Source: an uncultured Eubacterium sp. (GTDB lineage Bacteria > Bacillota > Clostridia > Lachnospirales > Lachnospiraceae). Taken from it: a DNA stretch of 64,000 nt. Position numbers and translations under genes: made by a program. The stretch lies in the NCBI GenBank assembly GCA_947088865.1, contig CAMUHY010000011.1:1-64000 (forward strand). Reading direction: 5' to 3'. The notes below the pieces were generated by a model. It ran no database searches and was not told the origin of the DNA. It saw only the letters and a list, made by a program, of their open reading frames with translations. This document shows, piece after piece, positions 1 through 9,267 of the stretch (positions are counted from its first letter, which is position 1; each line of letters begins with the position of its first letter).

Positions 1-62
1 TCAGCTGGGAGAGCATCTGCCTTACAAGCAGAGGGTCATAGGTTCGAGCCCTATTGGTCCCA
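1..62 (+). tRNA. tRNA-Val (TAC), 5' end cut by window edge
   Basis: The segment begins inside the D-arm and runs through an anticodon loop reading CTTACAA (anticodon TAC, valine), a T-arm with GGTTCGAGCC, and a 3' acceptor strand ending TGGTCCC plus discriminator A. The first bases of the acceptor stem lie outside the window. No CCA is encoded. Confidence 0.9.
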
Positions 63-117
63 TACCTACATTTATTTTATATAAGAATGGCTTAAAGCAT
101 GACATTCGTTATAATAT

Positions 118-191
118 GGCGAGATAGCTCAGCTGGCTAGAGCACACGGTTCATACCCGTGTTGTCGTGGGTTCAAGTCCCTCTCTCGCTA
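118..191 (+). tRNA. tRNA-Met (CAT), elongator type
   Basis: A full cloverleaf can be folded: acceptor GGCGAGA pairs with TCTCGCT (one G-U pair), the D-arm is AGCTCAGCTGGCTAGAGC, the anticodon stem-loop ACGGTTCATACCCGT carries CAT, and the T-arm is GTGGGTTCAAGTCCC. The first acceptor pair is a wobble pair rather than the mismatch plus GC-rich anticodon stem of initiators, so it is read as elongator Met. It follows tRNA-Val by about 55 bases, so the two probably form one transcript. Confidence 0.88.
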
Positions 192-195
192 CTAT

Positions 196-228
196 AAAAA
201 AGGAATCTGGTGACAGATTCCTTTTTTG
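196..228 (+). terminator. Rho-independent terminator after the tRNA pair
   Basis: An A-flanked stem AGGAATCTG pairs with CAGATTCCT around a GTGA loop and is followed by a run of six T. It closes the tRNA transcript just upstream of ispF. Confidence 0.85.
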
Positions 229-261
229 CATAGTTAAATATAAAAATGATGGAGGGGTTAT

Positions 262-810
262 ATGAGAGTTGGACTTGGATATGATGTTCATCGATTGGTT
301 GAAAATAGAAAACTGATACTTGGAGGCGTTGAGATTCCTTATGAAAAAGGATTGTTGGGACATTCCGATGCAGATGTATTGATACACGCTATTATGGATG
401 CATTGCTTGGCGCGGCTGCACTAGGCGATATAGGTCAGCATTTTCCAGATACCGATGAGACTTACAAAGGGATTTCAAGCGTGAAACTTTTAAGTGAAGT
501 TGCAAAATTGTTGGAAGAACATAATTATTTTATTGAAAATATCGATGCTACGATTATTGCACAAAAGCCAAAGATGGCGCCTTATATTAAAATGATGAGA
601 GAAAATATATCCAAGACGCTTGGCATTGAATTAAGTCAAATTAATATAAAGGCAACCACAGAGGAAGGGCTTGGTTTTACAGGAAATGGAGAAGGTATAT
701 CATCACAGGCAATCTGTTCTATTTCTTCTGTTCTTGATTATATTTATAAGGAACCTGTGTCAAGTTGCTGTAATGGCTGCAATAAAAAGAACTGTGATAA
801 AAAAAATTGA
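262..810 (+). CDS. ispF: 2-C-methyl-D-erythritol 2,4-cyclodiphosphate synthase IspF with Cys-rich tail
   Basis: IspF converts CDP-ME 2-phosphate to the cyclic diphosphate in the MEP isoprenoid pathway. Seen: the N-terminal GYDVHRL motif with the Asp/His zinc ligands, [11 protein letters not shown], the FPDTDE segment, and [10 protein letters not shown] near residue 140. The start follows a GGAGGGG ribosome-binding site at good spacing. The core of the family ends around residue 155. This protein continues for about 27 residues ending in a CCNGC then KKNC pattern with several lysines, which is unusual and could bind metal. The gene heads a run with cysS, mrnC, rlmB and sigH. Confidence 0.95.
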   Translation: MRVGLGYDVHRLVENRKLILGGVEIPYEKGLLGHSDADVLIHAIMDALLGAAALGDIGQHFPDTDETYKGISSVKLLSEVAKLLEEHNYFIENIDATIIAQKPKMAPYIKMMRENISKTLGIELSQINIKATTEEGLGFTGNGEGISSQAICSISSVLDYIYKEPVSSCCNGCNKKNCDKKN

Positions 811-894
811 AGTTAAAGTAAAACGATATTTTAATTTCATCAAGGAAGTACTCATAAAAAATTATAAAGAAAAATAACAGAAATGAGGATTGAT

Positions 895-2313
895 ATGAAA
901 ATTTATAATACACTTACCAGAAGAAAAGAAGATTTTATTCCTTTAGAGGATAATAAAGTAAAGATGTATGTGTGTGGACCAACCGTCTATAATTTAATTC
1001 ATATTGGCAATGCCCGTCCAATGATTTGCTTTGATACGGTTAGAAGATATCTTGAATATAAAGGGTATGAAGTGAATTTTGTATCAAATTTTACCGATGT
1101 TGATGACAAGATTATAAAAAAGGCAATGGAGGAAGGCGTGTCGGCTGAGGAGATATCAACTCGATATATCGAAGAATGTAAAAAAGATATGCAGGGTATG
1201 AATATTAAGCCTGCCACGACACATCCTTTGGCAACGAAGGAAATTGATGGCATGATTGATATGATTGATACGCTTATTGATAAGGGATACGCATATAATG
1301 TAAATGGGACAGTATATTATAGAACCAGAAAATTTGAAGGATATGGGAAGCTTTCAAAAAAGAATATTGATGATTTAGAGGCAGGACACAGAGACGAGGC
1401 ACATAAGTTAAAAGTTTCTGGCGAAGATGAGAAAGAAGACCCACTTGATTTTGTATTGTGGAAACCTAAGAAAGAAGGAGAACCTTCATGGCATTCTGCT
1501 TGGAGTGATGGAAGACCAGGCTGGCATATTGAATGTTCGGTGATGTCTAAAAAATATTTAGCGGATGAGATTGATATTCATGCAGGCGGGGAAGACCTTA
1601 TTTTCCCGCACCATGAAAATGAAATTGCCCAATCGGAAGCGGCAAATGGCGTGCCATTTGCAAAATATTGGATGCATAATGCGTTTTTAAATATTAATAA
1701 TAAAAAAATGTCAAAGTCGGAAGGCAATTTTTTTACAGTGCGTGATATAAGTCAAGAATATGATTTACAAGTACTACGATTTTTTATGTTGTCGGCACAT
1801 TATAGAAATCCTATTAATTTTAGCCGTGAATTGATGGAGTCTGCAAAAAATGGACTGGATAGAATAATTACATCAATATCGAATTTAAAACATTTGCTTC
1901 AAAGTGCAAAAGAATCGGCTATAACAAAAGAAGAACAGCAAAAATTGGATGAGACGAATATATTTCGTGATAAATTTGAGCAGGCAATGGATGATGATTT
2001 TAATACAGCTGATGCCATTTCAGCCGTATTTGAATTGGTAAAGTACGCAAATTCTAACAGCAGCAGCGATAATACAAAAGAATATATTGAGCATTTATTG
2101 AAAAGAATAATAACACTTACGGATATATTAGGGTTAATTGTGGAGAAAAAGGAAGAAATCCTTGACAGTGATATTGAAGCGTTGATTTTACAAAGACAGC
2201 AGGCAAGAAAAGAAAAGAATTTTGCAAGAGCAGATGAAATTAGGCAAGAGTTGCTTTCAAAAAATATTGTGCTAGAAGATACTAGAGAAGGCGTAAGATG
2301 GAAAAGAATTTAA
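895..2313 (+). CDS. cysS: Cysteine-tRNA ligase
   Basis: Class I aminoacyl-tRNA synthetase charging tRNA-Cys. The HIGH-type motif is HIGN at residues 36-39, the zinc cysteine is C27, and KMSKSEGN appears near residue 266. The protein is 472 residues, normal for bacterial CysRS. An earlier in-frame ATG at 883 is not used in this call, because its own AUGAGG forms the ribosome-binding site for the ATG at 895, which gives the canonical MKIYNT N-terminus. The 3' end overlaps mrnC by 16 bases, so the two are translationally linked. Confidence 0.97.
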   Translation: MKIYNTLTRRKEDFIPLEDNKVKMYVCGPTVYNLIHIGNARPMICFDTVRRYLEYKGYEVNFVSNFTDVDDKIIKKAMEEGVSAEEISTRYIEECKKDMQGMNIKPATTHPLATKEIDGMIDMIDTLIDKGYAYNVNGTVYYRTRKFEGYGKLSKKNIDDLEAGHRDEAHKLKVSGEDEKEDPLDFVLWKPKKEGEPSWHSAWSDGRPGWHIECSVMSKKYLADEIDIHAGGEDLIFPHHENEIAQSEAANGVPFAKYWMHNAFLNINNKKMSKSEGNFFTVRDISQEYDLQVLRFFMLSAHYRNPINFSRELMESAKNGLDRIITSISNLKHLLQSAKESAITKEEQQKLDETNIFRDKFEQAMDDDFNTADAISAVFELVKYANSNSSSDNTKEYIEHLLKRIITLTDILGLIVEKKEEILDSDIEALILQRQQARKEKNFARADEIRQELLSKNIVLEDTREGVRWKRI

Positions 2314-2750
2314 CAAAATCATTGGAAGAGATATTTAAAATTCATATGGGTTCGCCTGCGCAATTGTCTCCTTTGGTGTTGGCTTACATTGGCGACAGTA
2401 TATATGATTTGGTAATAAAAACGTATCTTTTAGAGACAAAGGGCAATATGCCAGTTAATAAACTAAATCACTATGCCAGTCATCTTTTAAAAGCAGTAAC
2501 CCAGTCTGCTATGATGGAACCAATTGAACCTATATTGTCAAAAGAAGAGGAAGCGGTGTATAAAAGAGGACGCAATGCAAAGTCTTATACATGCGCTAAA
2601 AATGCCAGTGTGGCAGAGTATAGAAGAGCTACCGGATTTGAGGCGCTTTTAGGCTGGCTGTATCTAAAAGGTGAGTTTGATAGAATGATGGAAATAATTA
2701 AAATAGGTGTTGATAGTGTAACTTTGTCAAGGAAATCTCCTGCTCTTTAA
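2298..2750 (+). CDS. mrnC: Mini-ribonuclease III (23S rRNA maturation)
   Basis: A 150-residue RNase III-like domain without a double-stranded RNA-binding domain, as in B. subtilis MrnC, which trims 23S rRNA precursors. Seen: the signature around [17 protein letters not shown] with its acidic metal ligand, a YKRGRNAKS segment, and the second acidic motif EALLGWLYL. It overlaps the end of cysS and is followed by rlmB, the same order as in B. subtilis, which supports the assignment. Confidence 0.95.
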   Translation: MEKNLTKSLEEIFKIHMGSPAQLSPLVLAYIGDSIYDLVIKTYLLETKGNMPVNKLNHYASHLLKAVTQSAMMEPIEPILSKEEEAVYKRGRNAKSYTCAKNASVAEYRRATGFEALLGWLYLKGEFDRMMEIIKIGVDSVTLSRKSPAL

Positions 2751-2817
2751 GAGGAAGTTAGGCTTGTCTATTAAAAAATGTCATAAAGTGGCAATTTACT
2801 GCGAAAGTGAGGCATAT

Positions 2818-3558
2818 ATGCGATATACAGAATTTACGATAGAGGGCAGAAATGCAGTGTTGGAGGCATTTCGTTCAAAGAAGACAGTAGATAAATTATT
2901 TGTGCTTGAACAGTGTCAGGATGCGCCTGTCAGGACAATAATTAAAGAGGCTAAAAAAGCAGATACGGTTATTCATTATGTTGACAAAGAACGTCTTGAT
3001 AACATGTCAAAGACAGGGCGTCATCAAGGGGTCATTGCATATACTGCTGCCTATGAATATGCACAGGTAGAGGATATTCTTTTTGCTGCAAAAGAAAAGA
3101 ACGAGCCGCCTTTTTTATTTATACTTGATGAGATTGAAGACCCACATAATTTGGGGGCAATTATAAGAACAGCAAATTTGGCGGGAGCGCATGGCGTGAT
3201 TATACCCAAAAGGCGTGCGGTAGGGCTTACATCAACCGTTGCCAAAACGTCGGCAGGAGCGATTAATTACACGCCTGTTGCAAAGGTGACCAATATATCA
3301 AAGACCATTGATGAATTAAAAGAGCAAGGGTTATGGTTTGTATGTGCAGATATGGACGGAACGGTGATGTATAATCTGGATTTAAAAGGTGCGATTGCGC
3401 TGGTTATTGGAAATGAAGGAAGCGGCGTAAGCAGACTTGTCAAAGAAAAGTGTGATTTTATTGCCTCTATTCCAATGAAGGGGAATATTGATTCCCTAAA
3501 TGCATCTGTTGCAGCAGGTGTGTTGGCTTATGAGATTGTTAGGCAGAGAATGAGTTGA
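2818..3558 (+). CDS. rlmB: 23S rRNA (guanosine-2'-O)-methyltransferase RlmB, TrmH/SpoU family
   Basis: SPOUT-class methyltransferase of 246 residues. The N-terminal substrate-binding domain begins MRYTEFTIEGRNAV. The catalytic domain carries the three SPOUT motifs: LDEIEDPHNLGAIIRTA near residue 103, LVIGNEGSGVS, and IPMKGNIDSLNASVA. The ATG at 2818 is chosen over an upstream TTG at 2764 because GTGAGG lies 6-8 bases ahead of it and it gives the usual N-terminus. The usual neighbour yacP (NYN nuclease) is absent between this gene and sigH. Confidence 0.94.
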   Translation: MRYTEFTIEGRNAVLEAFRSKKTVDKLFVLEQCQDAPVRTIIKEAKKADTVIHYVDKERLDNMSKTGRHQGVIAYTAAYEYAQVEDILFAAKEKNEPPFLFILDEIEDPHNLGAIIRTANLAGAHGVIIPKRRAVGLTSTVAKTSAGAINYTPVAKVTNISKTIDELKEQGLWFVCADMDGTVMYNLDLKGAIALVIGNEGSGVSRLVKEKCDFIASIPMKGNIDSLNASVAAGVLAYEIVRQRMS

Positions 3559-3639
3559 AGCGTTGAAAATTTTTGATGGCGGACTGTTGTTTTTTGTGAC
3601 AGTTTCCGTATAGCAGTATTAAATGGTGAGGCGTTGACA

Positions 3640-4251
3640 ATGAGATTTGATAATTGTGATGATGAAACATTAATTGAGATGTATAGAGTTGGCAATGAAG
3701 CAGCGTTTGAAGTGCTTGTTGAACGGTATAAATATCTGGTGCGAAAAAAGGCAAAAGCAATGTATATTGCAGGCGGTGACAGTGACGACCTTATACAGGA
3801 AGGTATGTTAGGTCTTTTTAAAGCAGTGAAAGATTTTGATGAGACAAGGGATGTTACGTTTAGTTCGTTTGCCAGTATGTGCGTTAATAGGCAGATAATG
3901 ACCGCCGTTACGATATCAAACAGGAAAAAAAATTCGCCGCTTAATTCTTATGTATCATTTAATGCGCCATTATATTCGGAAGATGAATATAGTGATATGC
4001 ACTATGTTGATATTATGACAACACAGCGAGAAAAAAGTCCAGAAGATATTTATATAGAAAATGAAAGTGCAGATAATTTTAGAACCAAGCTAGACAGTGT
4101 GTTAAGCCGGTATGAGCGGATTGTCTTTGGTATGTATTTACAGGGTATTGATTATATAGAGATAGCAAAGAAATTGGGAAAAACGCCAAAATCCGTTGAT
4201 AATGCCATACAGAGAATAAAAAATAAAGGAATTATTGTAAGTAGAAAATAA
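3640..4251 (+). CDS. sigH: RNA polymerase sigma-H factor (early sporulation)
   Basis: Sigma-70 family protein of 203 residues with region 2 (VERYKYLVRKKAKAMY, then DDLIQEGMLGLFKAVKDF and the YSSFA-like FSSFASMCVNRQI) and region 4 (LSRYERIVFGMYLQGIDYIEIA ending in a helix-turn-helix). Length, order after rlmB, and the DDLIQEGM core fit SigH/Spo0H, which switches on early sporulation genes. The ATG at 3640 is preceded by GGTGAGG at 8 bases; a TTG two codons upstream is less likely. Its stop overlaps the following kinase start by one base. Confidence 0.93.
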   Translation: MRFDNCDDETLIEMYRVGNEAAFEVLVERYKYLVRKKAKAMYIAGGDSDDLIQEGMLGLFKAVKDFDETRDVTFSSFASMCVNRQIMTAVTISNRKKNSPLNSYVSFNAPLYSEDEYSDMHYVDIMTTQREKSPEDIYIENESADNFRTKLDSVLSRYERIVFGMYLQGIDYIEIAKKLGKTPKSVDNAIQRIKNKGIIVSRK

Positions 4252-5093
4252 TGAGTAAATGGATTAAAAAGATATTTGTTCGGTTAAAAGCCGCGTGTTA
4301 TATGATGTTTTTTCTGACCATTTTGTTTTGGATATGTGCAGGAGCAGGGATATTTTGGGTACCCAATCCTGCATTTTATATTTTTATGGGATTGCTTACC
4401 TTATGTGAAATTATTATATTGCTATCTATCATTTTATTAGACCGATTTTATTTTAATGAGGTTAATGAAATCCTAAATAATTTGGAAAAGCTAAATTTAA
4501 GACTGCGCACTCAAAGGCATGAGTATCTTAATGAGATGCAGGTGGTTTATGGTTTGTTGGAATTAGAAGAGTATGAGGAGGCAAGGCGGTATCTTAAGCC
4601 AGTGTATACAGATATTGCAACGATTAACAAGGCGATGAAAACCAGCAAACCAGCAGTAAACGCTTTGCTTGCTGCCAAGATAGAAGCATCAAAATTAGCA
4701 AAGGCATCTTTATATATTGAAATTAATTCCAATTTGGAAAATTTAAAAATGAGGCAATGGGATTTTTGTAAGATTATAGGAAATCTTATTGATAATGCGA
4801 TAACAGCAGTAAGCGGTAATGTAGGAAGCAGAGATATTCATGTTATTTTGTGGGAAGATGTTTCTTTTATTTATCTTACCGTTTACAATAATGGACCGAT
4901 GATTTCAAAAGAAAAACAAGCATTGATATTTAAAAAAGGGTACACTAGCAAAAAGGGCGAAGGTCATGGATTTGGATTAGCTATTGTAAAAGATATTATT
5001 GTGGAAGCAAATGGAAGTATTGAGGTTGAATCAAAAGAAAATAAGACAAGTTTTTGTGTAAAACTGCCGAAAAGGGAGGTTATAAACAAATAA
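4251..5093 (+). CDS. Membrane sensor histidine kinase, GHKL/Spo0B-like type
   Basis: Two transmembrane helices at about residues 15-37 and 41-64 with almost no outside loop. These are followed by a linker helix and an H-box RTQRHEYLNEMQ with candidate phospho-acceptor H90, as in DcuS/CitA-type kinases. The ATPase domain shows the N-box NLIDNAITAV and a G-box GHGFGLAIVKDI. The short input region suggests it senses membrane state or a partner protein. Translation is coupled to sigH (TAATG). A LytTR response regulator lies four genes downstream on the same strand and is the most plausible partner; that pairing is inference. Confidence 0.85.
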   Translation: MSKWIKKIFVRLKAACYMMFFLTILFWICAGAGIFWVPNPAFYIFMGLLTLCEIIILLSIILLDRFYFNEVNEILNNLEKLNLRLRTQRHEYLNEMQVVYGLLELEEYEEARRYLKPVYTDIATINKAMKTSKPAVNALLAAKIEASKLAKASLYIEINSNLENLKMRQWDFCKIIGNLIDNAITAVSGNVGSRDIHVILWEDVSFIYLTVYNNGPMISKEKQALIFKKGYTSKKGEGHGFGLAIVKDIIVEANGSIEVESKENKTSFCVKLPKREVINK

Positions 5094-5096
5094 TAA

Positions 5097-5191
5097 GGGC
5101 TGTTTTTAAAATGAGAATTTATACAATATATAGTGATAAAAACTATAAAATAAAACTATATAGTGATTAAAATTCTTTTTATAACGGTCTT
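5097..5191. repeat. Interspersed hairpin, GGCTGT/ACGGTCT family copy
   Basis: GGGCTGTTTTTAAAATGAGAA at the left pairs imperfectly with TTCTTTTTATAACGGTCT at the right, with two internal TATATAGTGAT-type repeats. It matches the element at 12939-13022 in arrangement (outer arms, internal TATATAGT units, AAAATTCTTTTT right arm). It fills much of the gap between the kinase and the next membrane gene; the rest of the gap to 5340 is AT-rich with nothing recognised. Confidence 0.6.
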
Positions 5192-5364
5192 GATGGCGTT
5201 TCATACAATGATAAAATAAAAGTGTTATTTCATTTTATAAAAGTGACATTTAAAAGGCTAAAAAGTATAGTTTATCAAGTATCTATATCCATTTTTAAAA
5301 AGTTATGTAAAATAAGATTATAAAAAATAATTTACAGCAATTTTTATGAAAGGAGAGGATACGT

Positions 5365-5862
5365 ATGAAATCAGGAAATAAAAATAGTTTGTTTCTTTCG
5401 GATAGACAAAACAGAAATGCTTATGATTTTGAAGGCAGCGGCGTAGGTAATGGAAGATATGATAAAAATAAAGAATTTAGAGAAAATATTAAAAATTCAA
5501 TACTTCCGATAGTGCTGCTTATTGTAACAATTTTGTTTACTGTATTTTTTATCAAATATGCTTCTCATTATGTATATGTTATCAATCATTATACAAAGGC
5601 GGTTATTGAAAAAGATATTTATGGCGGATTTGAGTTTAGAACACCTGACGGAAAAGCATATAAAGTTGCTGGTGACAGTGATGTTTATTATTCGCAAGAC
5701 GATTATGAGAAGTTTGAAAAAGTACCAAAAATGTATTTGTGGGTGCTTGGTATAGTCATTATTATTACAGCATATGTGTTGATTATAAGGTCTTTATACA
5801 AAACATTTCATAAAACACATCACAGTGAAAAGCGTATTGAATTATATGATATGGACGATTAG
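5365..5862 (+). CDS. Uncharacterised two-helix membrane protein
   Basis: 165 residues, not recognised. A hydrophilic N-terminal segment of about 45 residues is followed by a transmembrane helix (about residues 49-68). A 55-residue external domain rich in Tyr and Asp follows (VYYSQDDYEKFE), then a second helix (about 126-146) and a basic cytoplasmic tail. A strong AGGAGAGG ribosome-binding site precedes the ATG. It sits 18 bases before the NfeD gene in what looks like one operon, so a role alongside NfeD/FloA membrane domains is possible but unproven. Confidence 0.75.
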   Translation: MKSGNKNSLFLSDRQNRNAYDFEGSGVGNGRYDKNKEFRENIKNSILPIVLLIVTILFTVFFIKYASHYVYVINHYTKAVIEKDIYGGFEFRTPDGKAYKVAGDSDVYYSQDDYEKFEKVPKMYLWVLGIVIIITAYVLIIRSLYKTFHKTHHSEKRIELYDMDD

Positions 5863-5880
5863 AAAAGAGGTGAGAAAACG

Positions 5881-6369
5881 ATGAATATATTTCTATTCTT
5901 GGGAATCATATTATTAGTTGCAGGGTTTGTATTTATTGGAATAGAAACGATTGTGCCAGGTTTTGGCGCACCTGGAATTATTGGAATATGCTGTATTGTG
6001 GCAGGGATTTTATTGACGGCAGACGGATTTGAGACAACGCTTATTGTGACGGCAATTGTGCTTGTTTTGCTTGTTATTATGATTTTTATATTGCTTCGTT
6101 TTTTAGCGACAGGAAAAATTAAGCCGCCTATTGTGCTTACGGATAAACTGGATAAAGAACAAGGATACATAAGTGGAGCAGATTTGCAATACCTTATAGG
6201 AAAGACTGGAATAACGACAACGGATTTACGACCAGCAGGAAAAGTCAAAGTTGATGATGTGGAGTTGGATGTAATATCCGATGGTCGATTTATAAGTAAA
6301 GGAACGCAAGTCGAAATATACAATGTTAGCAATTCTTCGCTGGTGGTAAAGCAGAAGGATTCTATATAA
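5881..6369 (+). CDS. NfeD-like membrane protein
   Basis: 162 residues: two to three N-terminal membrane helices with the glycine/proline-rich turn GFGAPGIIG characteristic of NfeD-family proteins. A C-terminal OB-fold-like domain follows (LIGKTGITTTDLRPAGKVKVDD, then GTQVEIYNVSNSSLVV). NfeD proteins partner with flotillins/stomatins in membrane microdomains; in B. subtilis the equivalent gene precedes floA, and floA follows here too. Confidence 0.9.
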   Translation: MNIFLFLGIILLVAGFVFIGIETIVPGFGAPGIIGICCIVAGILLTADGFETTLIVTAIVLVLLVIMIFILLRFLATGKIKPPIVLTDKLDKEQGYISGADLQYLIGKTGITTTDLRPAGKVKVDDVELDVISDGRFISKGTQVEIYNVSNSSLVVKQKDSI

Positions 6370-6429
6370 ATAAAATAATTGAAAAGATTGTCTTCTCAAT
6401 TAGAAACAAAGAAAGGTATGGTGGTTATA

Positions 6430-7425
6430 ATGGAAATTGAAAGCAGCAGCTTGGTAGCGCCTATTGTAATTGTAGCAATAGTGGCCGTAATTTTGGTATT
6501 GTTTTTTACATTTGTACCAGTAGGATTATGGATATCGTCTTTAGCGGCAGGGGTGAAAGTCAAAATATTTAGTCTGGTTGGAATGAGACTTAGAAGAGTT
6601 GTTCCATCACGTATTGTGCTTCCTCTTGTAAAGGCGACAAAAGCAGGACTTTCACTTAGCGTCAATCAGTTGGAAGCCCATTATCTTGCAGGCGGCAATG
6701 TAGATGGGGTAGTTGATGCACTGATAGCTTCAGCAAGGGCAGGAATTGATTTAACTTTTGAGAAGGCAGCAGCCATTGACCTTGCTGGTCGAAATGTGTT
6801 AGAGGCAGTGAAGATGAGCGTTAATCCTAAAGTTATTGAAACGCCAAATATTTCAGCCGTTGCAAAAGATGGTATTGAGCTTTTGGTAAAAGCTAGAGTT
6901 ACTGTCCGGACAAATCTGGAAAGACTGGTCGGAGGTGCAGGCGAATCAACAATTATTGCACGAATTGGTGAAGGTATTGTCACTACGGTAGGTTCAGCAA
7001 GTTCTCATAAAAGTGTGTTGGAAAATCCAGATGATATTTCAAAATTAATATTGACAAAAGGACTGGATGCAGGAACGGCTTTTGAAATTCTTTCCATTGA
7101 TATTGCAGATATTGATATTGGCAGGAATATTGGAGCACAGCTTCAAAGCCTTCAGGCGGAAGCCGATAAGAATATAGCACAGGCAAAAGCTGAAGAGAGA
7201 AGAGCGATGGCTGTTGCCAAAGAGCAAGAAATGAGAGCGTATGTTGTTGAGGCGGAAGCCGAAGTTCCAAAAGCGCTTGCCTATGCTTTAAGAGAGGGCA
7301 AGATGGGAATTATGGATTATTATGATTTGCAAAATGTTAAGGCAGATACAAGAATGCGTGAAAATATTGCCGGTACAGAAACCAATGCCAAAAGTATTTT
7401 AGAGGGTGATAACAGTGAACAATAA
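6430..7425 (+). CDS. floA: Flotillin-like protein FloA
   Basis: 331 residues, the same size as B. subtilis FloA, which organises functional membrane microdomains. Seen: an N-terminal membrane hairpin ending [16 protein letters not shown], the SPFH/PHB-like region (about 60-230), and a C-terminal coiled coil rich in Ala/Glu ([20 protein letters not shown]). The ATG at 6430 is preferred: GGTGG lies 5 bases before it, and upstream in-frame starts add residues not typical of the family. It follows the nfeD-like gene and overlaps the next gene. Confidence 0.93.
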   Translation: MEIESSSLVAPIVIVAIVAVILVLFFTFVPVGLWISSLAAGVKVKIFSLVGMRLRRVVPSRIVLPLVKATKAGLSLSVNQLEAHYLAGGNVDGVVDALIASARAGIDLTFEKAAAIDLAGRNVLEAVKMSVNPKVIETPNISAVAKDGIELLVKARVTVRTNLERLVGGAGESTIIARIGEGIVTTVGSASSHKSVLENPDDISKLILTKGLDAGTAFEILSIDIADIDIGRNIGAQLQSLQAEADKNIAQAKAEERRAMAVAKEQEMRAYVVEAEAEVPKALAYALREGKMGIMDYYDLQNVKADTRMRENIAGTETNAKSILEGDNSEQ

Positions 7426-7747
7426 GAGGTTAGAAATTCCGTACAGCGTTCGTATACAACAGACAAAAGACCGTCTGAGAGCAAAAAGAGCGCAGATGGA
7501 AAAGAATGTTCATATTCGTTCTAAGGTTGCAAAAACGGTGGATAATGAGACATCAAATGTATCACAAGAGAAAAAGGATAATACTGTTGTCAGACAGTCG
7601 CAGAAAGTTTTGTCAAACATATCAAAAAGTGATATAATATCTGACAGTGATAGAAGAAATCGACTTAGACAAATGGTGGTAATGTCAGAGATATTGTCAA
7701 AACCTGTATCGATGAGAAAAAGGCATCGAAGAAGAGGAAATCCATGA
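7415..7747 (+). CDS. Small basic hypothetical protein downstream of floA
   Basis: About 110 residues, strongly basic at both ends ([20 protein letters not shown] and [12 protein letters not shown]), with no membrane segment and a low-complexity middle. The GTG at 7415 is chosen because GAGGG stands 9 bases ahead; it overlaps the floA stop. Its own stop overlaps the start of the LytTR regulator (ATGA), so it is embedded in the operon. B. subtilis also has a small gene after floA, but no sequence similarity can be claimed. Function unknown. Confidence 0.6.
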   Translation: MNNKRLEIPYSVRIQQTKDRLRAKRAQMEKNVHIRSKVAKTVDNETSNVSQEKKDNTVVRQSQKVLSNISKSDIISDSDRRNRLRQMVVMSEILSKPVSMRKRHRRRGNP

Positions 7748-8445
7748 TTAAAGTAATGCTTGTGGACGATGAACCGCGAATTATTATGATATTGCAGCGA
7801 GTAATAGAAAAAAACAGCGAATATGAGGTTGTTGCTACAAGTGATAACATGACTGAGGCTTTGATGCAGTTTAATGCACACAAGCCTCAGGTTGTGTTTA
7901 TTGATATTGAGTTAAAAGGCAGCAGCGGGGTAGACCTTGCCAAAGTGATTATGGATATGGCGCCAGATACAAAAATAATCTTTGCGACAGCTCATTCAGA
8001 GTATATGTCTGATGCTTTTTCAATTTATGCGTTTGATTATCTTGTAAAACCGTTTGATATAGAACGGATTACACATACACTAGAGCGAATTGCGGCAAAA
8101 AAGAAAGATGACAGCGACAGCAAGCGATTGATTATTAGAGGCAAGGAAAGCATAAGTTTTATTGATATTGCAAAGATTGTTTTTATTGAGCGTGAAAATA
8201 ATGCGACGCATATTTTTACAGATGACGGAGGCGATTATACAACTTCAATGTCAATGGCAGAGATAGAAGAAAAGCTTGATTCATCAACTTATCTTAGAAG
8301 TCATAAATCGTATATTATCAATATGATGAAAATTTCAAGGATTGAACCTTATGGTCGATGGACTTATATTGTAAAATTTGATGGAATTTTAAAAGATGCA
8401 CTGATTACAAAGGAAAATTATGACCGCATTAAAAAGATGTGGTAA
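7744..8445 (+). CDS. LytTR-family response regulator
   Basis: 233 residues. The receiver domain spans about 1-120, with acidic pocket DDE at 8-10, phospho-acceptor D54 in VFIDIEL, and the conserved lysine in YLVKPF. The C-terminal LytTR DNA-binding domain (about 130-233) shows the typical LRSHKSYIINMMKI stretch. Such regulators usually work with GHKL kinases like the one encoded at 4251, in the same operon. Translation is coupled to the preceding ORF by a 4-base overlap. Confidence 0.92.
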   Translation: MIKVMLVDDEPRIIMILQRVIEKNSEYEVVATSDNMTEALMQFNAHKPQVVFIDIELKGSSGVDLAKVIMDMAPDTKIIFATAHSEYMSDAFSIYAFDYLVKPFDIERITHTLERIAAKKKDDSDSKRLIIRGKESISFIDIAKIVFIERENNATHIFTDDGGDYTTSMSMAEIEEKLDSSTYLRSHKSYIINMMKISRIEPYGRWTYIVKFDGILKDALITKENYDRIKKMW

Positions 8446-8504
8446 TTGATTCGGTAAAAAAGTTAAATTGTTACAAATTATACTAGTTGAATTATTTTTA
8501 TCCC

Positions 8505-8532
8505 TTGACAATACAATACAAGTATATATAAT
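8505..8532 (+). promoter_or_regulatory. Sigma-A-type promoter
   Basis: A perfect TTGACA -35 box is separated by 16 bases from a perfect TATAAT -10 box, 32 bases before the GTG start of the zinc-ribbon/SHOCT gene. Confidence 0.75.
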
Positions 8533-8563
8533 TATTATATTATTATACGAAGGAGGGATTAAT

Positions 8564-9031
8564 GTGTTTGGCTATATTGTAGCAGTTATTATTTGGGGCG
8601 TTGTATGGGGCTTTGCTACGAAAACAATTATTAATAACAAAGGATATGATGAAAATTGGTTTTGGTGGGGCTTCTTTTTTGGATTTATTGCAACGATAGT
8701 TGCAGCGTGCAAGCCTGAAAATCATAATTATTATGATTATAAAACATCAAGTGTACTTTCAAAAACCACAGAACAGATAAGAAAAAATGATATCATTAAT
8801 AAAGGTGGATGGCAGTGTACAAGATGTAACCGAACGAATCCAAGTTACACAGGAACTTGTAGTTGTGGAATGACAAAAAGTATGAATGATTCTTTTCTAA
8901 ATGAACAACAAAAAGGTAATGATGAATTAGAGAATCTTGAAAAACTAAAATCATATAAAGAATTACTGGATTCTGGCGTTATAACACAAAAAGAATTTGA
9001 CGAGAAAAAAGCGCAATTACTTAATTTGTAA
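8564..9031 (+). CDS. Membrane protein with zinc ribbon and SHOCT-like tail
   Basis: 155 residues. Two membrane helices (about 2-20 and 30-45) separated by a short loop with NWFWWGF. A CxxC...C-x-C zinc-ribbon-like motif follows (WQCTRCNRTN, then GTCSCGM), then a charged C-terminal helix pair LKSYKELLDSGVITQKEFDE that matches the SHOCT motif found at the end of many short membrane proteins. The GTG start is set by an AAGGAGGG ribosome-binding site 7 bases upstream; the ATG two bases earlier is out of frame. Own promoter just upstream. Function unknown. Confidence 0.75.
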   Translation: MFGYIVAVIIWGVVWGFATKTIINNKGYDENWFWWGFFFGFIATIVAACKPENHNYYDYKTSSVLSKTTEQIRKNDIINKGGWQCTRCNRTNPSYTGTCSCGMTKSMNDSFLNEQQKGNDELENLEKLKSYKELLDSGVITQKEFDEKKAQLLNL

Positions 9032-9096
9032 AGTGCAGTAAAAGATGCTTTGTGGTTCTTGACAAAAACAAAAATTTATAATATAGTTTATCAGAA

Positions 9097-9125
9097 AGGG
9101 CAGAAACAATATTTTTATCTGCCCT
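9097..9125 (+). terminator. Possible terminator hairpin
   Basis: GGGCAGA and TCTGCCC form a stem around a 15-base AT-rich loop about 65 bases after the SHOCT gene. The tail is only moderately T-rich (TATTGTTT), so termination is likely but not certain. Confidence 0.45.
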
Positions 9126-9170
9126 ATTGTTTCATATAAGGATAGATTGCAAGGTAAGATATCCATTTTT

Positions 9171-9243
9171 GCTACTATAGCTCAGGAGGTAGAGCGCAAC
9201 ATTGGTAATGTTGAGGTCACGGGTTCAACTCCCGTTAGTAGCT
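9171..9243 (+). tRNA. tRNA-Thr (GGT)
   Basis: Cloverleaf: acceptor GCTACTA pairs with TAGTAGC, discriminator T; D-arm GCTCAGGAGGTAGAGC; anticodon arm CAACATTGGTAATGTTG with anticodon GGT; T-arm ACGGGTTCAACTCCCGT. No encoded CCA. Confidence 0.9.
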
Positions 9244-9267
9244 TTTTGTGTTTTTTGGAGGGCTGTT

